DNA from: GCA-003244245 sp038276315
GTDB lineage: Bacteria > Actinomycetota > Actinomycetes > Mycobacteriales > Pseudonocardiaceae
Assembly (NCBI GenBank): GCA_038276315.1
Contig: JBBPZY010000234.1
Coordinates: forward strand, 1 to 10,278
Reading direction: 5' to 3'
Length of the DNA stretch: 10,278 nt
Position 1 is the first letter of the stretch, and each line of letters starts with the position of its first letter. Below the pieces are notes generated by a model. That model made no database searches, was not told the DNA's origin, and saw only the letters and a list, made by a program, of their open reading frames with translations. Made by a program: the position numbers and the translations under genes. Positions 1-5,138 of this stretch are shown in pieces.

Positions 1-269
1 CCGGCAACGCCGAGCTCAAACTCGACCGCAAGATCTCCGACAAGCGAATCTTCCAGGACGTCGACATCAACCAATCCGGTACCCGAAACGAGGAGCTTCT
101 GCTGTCCCCCGACGAGCTGGCCATCTACCACAAGCTGCGGCGGGTGCTGTCTGGGCTGGAGTCTCAGGCGGCCATCGACCTGGTGCTAGGCCGCCTGCGC
201 AAGACCCGGACCAACATCGAGTTCCTGATGCAGGTCTCGAAGTCGACGGCCGGCAACGGCGCCGACTGA
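1..269 (+). CDS. rho: Transcription termination factor Rho, C-terminal 88 residues (5' end outside window)
   Basis: Rho is the hexameric RNA-dependent ATPase/helicase that ends transcription at factor-dependent terminators. Only the tail is present. It is open from base 3 in frame 3 and ends at TGA 267-269. The translation carries the typical Rho C-terminal signature: GNAELKLDR, then KRIF, then SGTRNEELL, then a helical tail containing LGRLRKTRTNIEFL. In Rho this part follows the Walker and Q-loop elements and lies near the R-loop and subunit interface; those catalytic motifs are upstream of the window. The protein ends in a short Gly/Asn/Ala/Asp-rich tail. The next gene begins 8 nt after the stop, so read-through transcription into the aminotransferase gene is likely. 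Identification is firm because the tail is highly conserved and rpmE-prfA-prmC follow, as in other actinomycetes. Confidence 0.95.
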   Translation, partial: GNAELKLDRKISDKRIFQDVDINQSGTRNEELLLSPDELAIYHKLRRVLSGLESQAAIDLVLGRLRKTRTNIEFLMQVSKSTAGNGAD

Positions 270-277
270 CAAGGCAG

Positions 278-1060
278 GTGGGGGAGCGTACCGGCGGTGG
301 CGCCGACCTCGATCAGATCACCGCGCTGGCGTTGCTCAACTACGGTCATTACACCTCGATGCGGGTTGATGGCCATCGGGTACGCGGCCTGACGCTGCAC
401 CTGGAACGCTTGATGCGGGACTGCCGCCGGATCTTCGATGCCGACCTGGATGCCGACCGGGTCCGGCATCTCGTCCGCCGCACGGTGGCCGACACCGCCG
501 GTCCGGTCGTGGTCCGGGTGACCGTGTTCGATCCCGATCTCGAACTCGGGTGCCCCGGCGCGGACGCCGAGCCGCAGCTGTTGGTCACCACTCGACCGGC
601 CGCGATGGCACCGCTGCCTGCGTTGCGTCTGCAGTCAGCCCGGCACTGCCGAGAGCTGCCCGAGGTCAAACATGTTGGGCTGTTCGGCGCACTCCGGTGG
701 CGCCGCGTCGCACAGCGCAATGGCTTCGACGACGCGCTATTCACCGACGCCAAGGCGGTCATCTCCGAAGCGACCACATCGAACGTCGGTTTCGTAGACG
801 GTGAGCGGATCGTTTGGCCCCAGGCGAGCTGCCTTCCCGGCGTGACCATGAGACTGATCAGCGAGGCTCGGCAGGCCCATGCCACCGCCGCACCGGTCAC
901 TCTCAGCGACTTAGCCGGCGTGGACGCGGTGTTCGTCACTAACGCCGCGGTCGGCGTCCGTCCCGTCAGCGTTGTCGACGGTATTCAGTGGGTGGCTGAG
1001 CATCCTATGCTGGATACCTTGCGCAGGCAGTACGCTGATATCCCGCCCGAGCTGTTGTGA
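278..1060 (+). CDS. Class IV PLP-dependent aminotransferase-like protein (branched-chain aminotransferase / aminodeoxychorismate lyase fold)
   Basis: This 260-residue protein resembles fold-type IV PLP enzymes, which include branched-chain aminotransferases, D-amino-acid aminotransferases and 4-amino-4-deoxychorismate lyase (PabC). The N-terminal part has LNYGHYTSMRVDG, and LHLERL follows. The presumed PLP-binding Lys is K131 in PEVKHVG. ISEATTSNVGF (E164) is the family's cofactor-binding segment, and CLPGVT near residue 188 is the usual small-domain turn. Length fits the shorter PabC-like members. GTG 278 was chosen because it lies 8 nt after the rho stop and gives about 20 residues before the conserved block. 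AAGG at 271-274 is close to it, and no better upstream start exists. The gene is cotranscribable with rho but is not between rho and rpmE in M. tuberculosis. Substrate cannot be decided from sequence; a link to rho is not evident and may only be positional. Confidence 0.85.
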   Translation: MGERTGGGADLDQITALALLNYGHYTSMRVDGHRVRGLTLHLERLMRDCRRIFDADLDADRVRHLVRRTVADTAGPVVVRVTVFDPDLELGCPGADAEPQLLVTTRPAAMAPLPALRLQSARHCRELPEVKHVGLFGALRWRRVAQRNGFDDALFTDAKAVISEATTSNVGFVDGERIVWPQASCLPGVTMRLISEARQAHATAAPVTLSDLAGVDAVFVTNAAVGVRPVSVVDGIQWVAEHPMLDTLRRQYADIPPELL

Positions 1061-1087
1061 ACCTTCAGGTCAACAGGCGGGAACATC

Positions 1088-1097
1088 GCGGTACCGC
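1088..1097. repeat. 10-bp perfect palindrome upstream of rpmE
   Basis: GCGGTACCGC reads the same on both strands. It ends 8 nt before the proposed -10 of the rpmE promoter, so it lies in the spacer and overlaps the -35 area. It could be an operator half-site pair or chance. It does not resemble the AT-rich Zur boxes known from actinobacteria. Confidence 0.3.
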
Positions 1098-1105
1098 TGG
1101 CGGTT

Positions 1106-1118
1106 TACACTGTTGCGG
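1106..1118 (+). promoter_or_regulatory. Putative rpmE promoter (-10 TACACT) and start site
   Basis: TACACT at 1106-1111 fits the actinobacterial TANNNT -10 element, and transcription would begin near 1118. The expected -35 position (about 1083-1088, ACATCG) is poor, which is common in GC-rich actinomycetes. The start would fall directly before the first leader hairpin (1121-1144), which supports the placement. The promoter would separate rpmE-prfA-prmC from rho and the aminotransferase gene. Confidence 0.45.
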
Positions 1119-1214
1119 CTCACTGCTTCTCACCAGAGTCAGTGCACGGTCCGGCTCCGGTTCACCCCGCGTTCGCAAGCACGGGGACCCGGCGGCCATG
1201 AAGAGAGGACATCC
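1118..1214 (+). promoter_or_regulatory. Structured 5' leader of rpmE; candidate L31 autoregulatory leader RNA
   Basis: The 154-nt gap before rpmE holds two hairpins I could pair by hand. Hairpin 1 is CACTG 1121-1125 with CAGTG 1140-1144, continued inward after one mismatch by TTCT 1127-1130 with AGAG 1135-1138 (one G-U pair). Hairpin 2 is CCGG 1157-1160 with CCGG 1189-1192. After an internal loop, CCCCG 1165-1169 pairs with CGGGG 1182-1186. A short inner stem closes near 1171-1180. The Shine-Dalgarno GAGAGGA at 1203-1209 follows. Ribosomal-protein leaders that bind L31 have been described upstream of rpmE in Actinobacteria, so an autoregulatory leader is plausible. I have not matched the published consensus, so the family call is an inference. 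Confidence 0.5.
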
Positions 1215-1427
1215 ATGAAGCAGGGCATCCACCCGGAGTACGTCGAGACGCAGGTCACCTGCGGTTGTGGCAACTCCTTCGTTACTCGCAGCACCAAGCG
1301 CGACGGTCAGATTAACGTCGAGGTGTGCTCTAACTGCCACCCCTTCTACACCGGCAAGCAGAAGATTCTGGACACCGGTGGCCGGGTGGCGCGCTTCGAG
1401 AAGCGCTACGGCAAACGGCAGAGGTAG
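1215..1427 (+). CDS. rpmE: 50S ribosomal protein bL31, zinc-binding (C+) form
   Basis: bL31 sits on the large subunit at the intersubunit bridge near the central protuberance. The 70-residue product has the standard L31 start, IHPEYVETQVTCGCGN, and the CHPFYTGKQK block. Four cysteines, C16, C18, C38 and C41, form the zinc ribbon of the C+ type, unlike the cysteine-free paralogue that actinomycetes make under zinc limitation and Zur control. ATG 1215 follows the Shine-Dalgarno GAGAGGA (1203-1209) with a 5-nt spacer. The reading frame is open further upstream, but this start matches the family exactly. prfA begins 66 nt after the stop, so the two are probably cotranscribed. The basic C-terminal tail (KRYGKRQR) fits rRNA contact. 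Confidence 0.97.
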   Translation: MKQGIHPEYVETQVTCGCGNSFVTRSTKRDGQINVEVCSNCHPFYTGKQKILDTGGRVARFEKRYGKRQR

Positions 1428-1453
1428 CGCACTGAAAAGGTAAGGTCGCGGTA

Positions 1454-1482
1454 ACGAGTGGAGATCAACACGAGTGGGGATC
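1454..1482 (+). repeat. Imperfect tandem repeat upstream of prfA
   Basis: ACGAGTGGAGATC at 1454-1466 recurs as ACGAGTGGGGATC at 1470-1482, 12 of 13 bases identical with a 16-nt period. The second copy ends 11 nt before the prfA GTG start. Its GGGGAT (1475-1480... region) is the only purine-rich stretch near the start and may act as a distant ribosome binding site. Function is unknown. Confidence 0.4.
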
Positions 1483-1493
1483 GGTGACTCGGC

Positions 1494-2549
1494 GTGGACA
1501 CCGCGGCAGTTCAGGCACTGCTGGTTGCGCACGCCGAGCTGGAGCATCAGCTCGCTGATCCAGGGCTGCATGCTGATCCCGATACGGCTCGCAAGGTAGG
1601 GCGGCGCTACGGCGAGTTATCCCGCATTGTGCGCGCGGTTCGTGAGCTGGATCAGGTCCGCGGCGACGTCGAGGCCGCCCGCGAGCTCGCCGCCGAGGAT
1701 CCGGCCTTCGCTGCGGAAGCTGACGCCCTCGCCGACCGGGTCCCGCGGCTGGAGACCGAACTAGCCGACCTGCTGCTGCCCCGCGACCCGCACGACGACT
1801 CCGACGTGGTGATGGAGATCAAGTCAGGGGAGGGCGGCGCGGAGTCCGCGCTGTTCGCCGGAGATCTGCTGCGGATGTACCTGCGCTACGCCGAGCGGCA
1901 CGGCTGGCGGGCTGAGGTACTCGATGCCACTGAGTCCGACCTGGGTGGCTATAAGGACGTCACGGTCGCGGTCAAAGGCACACAGTCCGGGGTATGGGAG
2001 CGGTTGAAGTTCGAGGGCGGGGTGCATCGGGTGCAGCGAGTCCCGGTCACCGAGTCGTCCGGGCGGATTCACACATCGGCGGCGGGAGTGTTGGTCTACC
2101 CAGAACCAGACGACGTCGAGATCGAGATTGAGGACAAGGACCTGCGGATCGACGTCTACCGCTCCTCCGGTCCCGGGGGTCAGAGCGTCAACACCACCGA
2201 CTCCGCGGTGCGCATCACCCATCTTCCGACTGGGACCGTGGTGTCCTGCCAGAACGAGAAGTCGCAGATCCAGAACCGGATCCGGGCCACTGCGGTGCTG
2301 CGGGCCCGGCTGCAGGCGTTAGCTGACGAGAAAGCTCAGCAGGAGGCGTCCGAGCAGCGCCGCTCCCAGGTCCGCACCGTCGACCGTTCCGAGCGGGTGC
2401 GTACCTACAACTTCGCGGAGAACCGTATCGCCGACCATCGCGTCAACTACAAGGCCTACAACCTCGATGCGGTGCTCGACGGGGATCTCGACGGGGTGCT
2501 GGATGCGCTGATTGTGGCGGATCGTGAGCTGCGCCTGCGTGGCTCGTGA
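1494..2549 (+). CDS. prfA: Peptide chain release factor 1 (RF1)
   Basis: RF1 reads UAA and UAG in the ribosomal A site and triggers peptidyl-tRNA hydrolysis. The 351-residue product has the full class I release-factor layout: an N-terminal helical domain (about 1-100), a central domain with EIKSGEGGAESALFAGDL, the codon-recognition tripeptide P184-V185-T186 in RVPVTESSGR, and the catalytic GGQ at 228-230 in SGPGGQSVNTTDSAVR. A conserved C-terminal part contains RTYNFAENRIADHR. PVT rather than SPF identifies RF1 and not RF2. GTG 1494 is the only start that gives the usual N-terminus; the next in-frame candidate upstream (GTG 1458) is closed by TGA 1485-1487. No strong Shine-Dalgarno is visible. 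The stop overlaps the prmC start as GTGA, so translation of the factor and its modifying enzyme is probably coupled. Confidence 0.97.
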   Translation: MDTAAVQALLVAHAELEHQLADPGLHADPDTARKVGRRYGELSRIVRAVRELDQVRGDVEAARELAAEDPAFAAEADALADRVPRLETELADLLLPRDPHDDSDVVMEIKSGEGGAESALFAGDLLRMYLRYAERHGWRAEVLDATESDLGGYKDVTVAVKGTQSGVWERLKFEGGVHRVQRVPVTESSGRIHTSAAGVLVYPEPDDVEIEIEDKDLRIDVYRSSGPGGQSVNTTDSAVRITHLPTGTVVSCQNEKSQIQNRIRATAVLRARLQALADEKAQQEASEQRRSQVRTVDRSERVRTYNFAENRIADHRVNYKAYNLDAVLDGDLDGVLDALIVADRELRLRGS

Positions 2550-3448
2550 GCAGACAACCGTTGCGCCTGGCGGTACTAGAGGCGCAACGGATCCTCACCG
2601 ACGCTGGGGTGGAGTCTCCGCGGGTCGACGCCGAACTCCTCGCGGCGCACGTGGTGGGCGTGCCGCGAGGGCGGCTGCCGATGGTTCCGCTGGTCGATCA
2701 GCACGTGGTCGAGGCATTGCGGCTGCTGGTCTCTCGACGCGCCAAGCGGGTGCCGTTGCAGCATCTCACCGGGACAGCCGCAATGGGTCCCATCGACGTC
2801 GCGGTCGGACCAGGGGTGTTCATCCCACGCCCGGAGACCGAAGTGCTGTTGACCTGGGGCCTGGCCGCGCTGGATGGCGTGACCCAGCCGCTGGTGATCG
2901 ATCTGTGCACCGGTTCCGGTGCGCTGGCGCTGGCGGTGGCGCACGCCAGGCCCGATGCGCAGGTCCACGCCGTCGAACGTGACCCAGTGGCGCTGAGCTG
3001 GGCGCGGCGTAACGCTGACATGCGGGCCGCAGCCGGCGACACGCCGGTGGTGCTCTACGCCGGTGACATCGCCGACCCTGGACTGCTGGTCGCGCTGGAT
3101 GGGATGGCGCACCTGGTGCTGTGCAACCCGCCCTATGTGCCGCTAAGCGCGGAGCTGCCACCGGAGGTGGCCTGGCACGACCCGCCTGTGGCCGTCTTCG
3201 CCGGCGAAGACGGCCTCGCCGTGATCCCTGACGTGGTGCGGACCGGGACCAGATTGCTCCGCGAGGGTGGCAGTATCGCGATCGAACACGGCGACTCGCA
3301 CGCGATGGCCGTCCCCGCGCTGCTCGCCGCCCGACGGGTACTCACCGACGTGGCCGACCACGTCGACCTCGCTGGCCGACCACGATTCGCCACCGCTCGG
3401 CGCACGACAATGGTCAGCCCACAGCTGCTGTCTCATCCAGATCAGTGA
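2546..3448 (+). CDS. prmC: Release factor glutamine methyltransferase (PrmC/HemK)
   Basis: PrmC uses S-adenosylmethionine to N5-methylate the Gln of the GGQ motif in RF1 and RF2, which raises termination efficiency. The 300-residue product has an N-terminal helical substrate-binding domain (about 1-75) with VPLQHLTG, then F92-IPRPETE, then a Rossmann methyltransferase domain. This domain shows the SAM motif DLCTGSGALALAV, an acidic ribose-binding residue in HAVERD, and the catalytic N194-PPY signature. GTG 2546 overlaps the prfA stop by 3 nt (GTGA), which fixes the start and indicates coupled translation with its own substrate RF1. The last 35 bp, encoding roughly the final 11 residues, overlap the 3' end of the convergent hydrolase gene, and the tail (SPQLLSHPDQ) looks poorly conserved. 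There is no room for a separate terminator between the two genes. Confidence 0.96.
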   Translation: MSRQPLRLAVLEAQRILTDAGVESPRVDAELLAAHVVGVPRGRLPMVPLVDQHVVEALRLLVSRRAKRVPLQHLTGTAAMGPIDVAVGPGVFIPRPETEVLLTWGLAALDGVTQPLVIDLCTGSGALALAVAHARPDAQVHAVERDPVALSWARRNADMRAAAGDTPVVLYAGDIADPGLLVALDGMAHLVLCNPPYVPLSAELPPEVAWHDPPVAVFAGEDGLAVIPDVVRTGTRLLREGGSIAIEHGDSHAMAVPALLAARRVLTDVADHVDLAGRPRFATARRTTMVSPQLLSHPDQ

Positions 3449-4328
3449 GCGTCTCCAGCGCGAAATCCGCGACCTCTCGCATTCCGATGGCGTTGGGGTG
3501 CACCGGCGCGGCAGGGCTGGTGGGAACGGTCCCCTCCACCCATTTCACCCCGGGTAGCTGGCATGCGTCGTGGCCCAGCGAGCCCTGGTAGGAGTCGACG
3601 AAAGCCGCGCCGTGGTTGAATGCCTGGCCGGCGAGCATGGTGTTGAGCTGCTGCTCGAGGCTGTCCACGTACGGTACGTCACCGCGGGCGACCGGGAACA
3701 CCGGAAAGCATCCCACCGCTGGCGGCAGGATCCGCAGGTATCCCACCAGTAGCACCGTTGCGTGCGGCGAGCGGGCCCGGATGCCGTCGAGCACCCGCGC
3801 GACCTTGGGTGCCGCCTCGGCGATGCGCTGTGCGTAGAAATCCCCGCCGCCCGCGGTGGCCTCTCGCTGGCACGGATTGCCGAAGGGATCGGTGGCACTG
3901 ACCCGGGCGCAGGTGAAGATGATCTCCGTGAATCCGATGTCGTTGCCACTGATGGTCAGCGTGACGAGGTCGGTATCCCGGCGCAGCGCATCGAACTGTG
4001 GTGCGTTGATGCCCAGCGGCACCGTCTGCGGAGCCGTCATGTTGACGGTCTTCGCGCCACTGCAGCTCACATCGGTGTAGTCGCGGATATGCAGCGTCCG
4101 GGCGAGCAGCGCCGGATAGTTGTTGGTGGATCGCTCACAGCCGATCGGATCGATTCGCTGCACCGGAATCACCGGGCCAGCGGTGTAGGAGTCACCGAGC
4201 GCCACATAGTGCCTCGGTGACTTCCCGATTGTGGCGTCCGAGCTGCCGGGAAACACCACCAGCGCCAGCACGGTCGCTGCGGCAGCGAGGACAGCAGGGC
4301 GGTACGCGAGCCTGCGACACACGAGCAA
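3414..4328 (-). CDS. Secreted SGNH/GDSL-family hydrolase (lipase/esterase-like)
   Basis: This 304-residue protein resembles actinobacterial extracellular SGNH lipases/esterases. It starts with a Sec-type signal peptide: MLVCRRLAYR, a hydrophobic core at about 11-26, then PGSSDA with likely cleavage after A32. Block I is GDSYTAG with nucleophile S47. Block II is CSGA (G91), block III is SGND with N129, and block V is HPNAIG with H277. Position H-3 is Ala, so a Ser-His dyad is likely in place of the triad. Six cysteines after the signal peptide (64, 89, 140, 153, 207, 256) could form three disulfides, as in Streptomyces rimosus lipase. The frame is open up to 4604, but TTG 4328 has GGAGG (4339-4335) six nt upstream and gives a clean signal peptide; GTG 4322 is the alternative. 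The gene runs against its neighbours and is absent from this position in M. tuberculosis. Substrate is unknown. Confidence 0.9.
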   Translation of the reverse strand: MLVCRRLAYRPAVLAAAATVLALVVFPGSSDATIGKSPRHYVALGDSYTAGPVIPVQRIDPIGCERSTNNYPALLARTLHIRDYTDVSCSGAKTVNMTAPQTVPLGINAPQFDALRRDTDLVTLTISGNDIGFTEIIFTCARVSATDPFGNPCQREATAGGGDFYAQRIAEAAPKVARVLDGIRARSPHATVLLVGYLRILPPAVGCFPVFPVARGDVPYVDSLEQQLNTMLAGQAFNHGAAFVDSYQGSLGHDACQLPGVKWVEGTVPTSPAAPVHPNAIGMREVADFALETLTDLDETAAVG

Positions 4329-4334
4329 GGGCGG

Positions 4335-4385
4335 CCTCCGAAGGGATCGGAGACGGATAGTGCCTTCTTGATCACGTGCTGTCAA
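4335..4385 (-). promoter_or_regulatory. Promoter and ribosome binding site of the SGNH hydrolase gene
   Basis: On the minus strand a perfect -35 TTGACA (4385-4380) is followed by a 17-nt spacer and the -10-like CACTAT (4362-4357). Transcription would start near 4350. The strong Shine-Dalgarno GGAGG (4339-4335) then lies 6 nt from TTG 4328. Both spacings are ideal for a housekeeping sigma factor and for the TTG start, so the elements support one another. The -10 is only a partial match. Confidence 0.65.
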
Positions 4386-4421
4386 CGCCGGTCGGAAATC
4401 TCGGCTCGTTGTGGGCTGTCG

Positions 4422-4436
4422 TAGGGTTCCGATCCG
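4422..4436 (+). promoter_or_regulatory. Weak candidate promoter or ribosome binding site before the Sua5/YrdC gene
   Basis: TAGGGT at 4422-4427 fits TANNNT and ends 8 nt before GTG 4436, which would give an almost leaderless transcript. The same bases include AGGG (4423-4426), which could act as a Shine-Dalgarno at 9-nt spacing. The sequence does not decide between these. No convincing -35 is present. The 107-nt divergent gap (4329-4435) must hold control for this gene, since the hydrolase gene points away. Confidence 0.3.
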
Positions 4437-5083
4437 TGAGCACTGTTTATGACTGTGCGCTGCCGGAGAGTCGCATCGCCGGACTGATCGCGGCGGCGAG
4501 CGCGGTCCGGGCCGGTCAACTCGTCGTGCTGCCCACCGATACCGTCTACGGGCTGGGTTGCGACGCGTTCTCCGCGACGGCGGTGCCGGGACTGCTGGCC
4601 GCAAAGGGGCGGGGCCGGGCCATGCCGGTCCCGGTGCTGGTGGGTTCCTGGTCCACCGTGGACGGCCTGGTGCTCGGTGTTCAGGCGCGGGTGCGCGCGC
4701 TGATAGAGGCGTTCTGGCCCGGCGGACTGTCGTTGGTGCTCCCGCACGCGCCGTCGCTGAGTTGGGACCTGGGCGATACCCGGGGCACCGTCAGCCTGCG
4801 GATGCCGTTGCACCCGGTCGCCCTGGAACTGCTCCGCGAGGTGGGTCCGATGGCGGTGTCGAGTGCGAACCGGTCCGGCCAGCCGCCGGCGACCACCGTC
4901 GAGCAGGCGCGCGAGCAGCTTGCCGAGCGGGTACCGGTGTATCTCGACGGTGGGACCGCCGGTGAGATTGCGTCCACCATCATCGACCTCACCGCTGACG
5001 AGCCCGTGGTGCTCCGGGAAGGCGCCGTGACCGCCGCCCAGATCAGCGAAGTACTCGGGCAGACCGTCCAGGTCGCCCGCTAG
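4436..5083 (+). CDS. L-threonylcarbamoyladenylate synthase (Sua5/YrdC/YwlC family)
   Basis: The enzyme makes threonylcarbamoyl-AMP from threonine, bicarbonate and ATP, the first step of t6A formation at position 37 of ANN-decoding tRNAs. The 215-residue product is essentially one YrdC-like domain. LPTDTVYGLGCDA (32-44) is the family's nucleotide/substrate signature, KGRGRAMP (57-64) supplies the conserved Lys and Arg, and SSANRSG (142-148) is a further conserved loop. The C-terminal Sua5 domain found in longer homologues is absent. The frame extends to GTG 4376, but GTG 4436 gives an N-terminus (STVYDCALPESR) that aligns with the M. tuberculosis homologue Rv1301. The gene lies in its usual place before wecA but is separated from prmC by the inverted hydrolase gene, so it needs its own promoter. 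Confidence 0.93.
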   Translation: MSTVYDCALPESRIAGLIAAASAVRAGQLVVLPTDTVYGLGCDAFSATAVPGLLAAKGRGRAMPVPVLVGSWSTVDGLVLGVQARVRALIEAFWPGGLSLVLPHAPSLSWDLGDTRGTVSLRMPLHPVALELLREVGPMAVSSANRSGQPPATTVEQAREQLAERVPVYLDGGTAGEIASTIIDLTADEPVVLREGAVTAAQISEVLGQTVQVAR

Positions 5084-5125
5084 GCGGTGAGCTGGGCTAC
5101 CGGGGCAGCGCAACCGGCGCGGGAC

Positions 5126-5138
5126 TAGCCTGCCCACG
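5126..5138 (+). promoter_or_regulatory. Putative leaderless promoter of wecA
   Basis: TAGCCT at 5126-5131 is a TANNNT -10 element placed exactly at -12 to -7 if transcription begins on the G of GTG 5138. No Shine-Dalgarno precedes that codon, as expected for a leaderless mRNA, a form common in actinobacteria. No good -35 is visible. The 54-nt gap after the preceding stop leaves room for the promoter. Confidence 0.45.

Noticed and set aside
972..1214. Upstream in-frame extension of rpmE
   Set aside because: The frame is open to 972, but L31 proteins begin at MKQGIHPEY, a strong Shine-Dalgarno precedes ATG 1215, and the extension overlaps the aminotransferase gene and the leader hairpins.
2160..2190. 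Possible RF2 or programmed frameshift as in prfB
   Set aside because: The codon-recognition motif is PVT (RF1), the frame is continuous and no in-frame TGA or slippery site lies within the coding sequence.
4376..4435. Earlier GTG start (4376) for the YrdC-family gene
   Set aside because: It adds 20 residues with no family match and has no ribosome binding site; the product from GTG 4436 aligns with Rv1301 from its first residues.
4329..4604. N-terminal extension of the SGNH hydrolase up to 4604
   Set aside because: The extension is Arg/Pro-rich, crosses the divergent promoter region, overlaps the YrdC gene and would bury the signal peptide. The GGAGG-TTG pair at 4339-4326 marks the real start.
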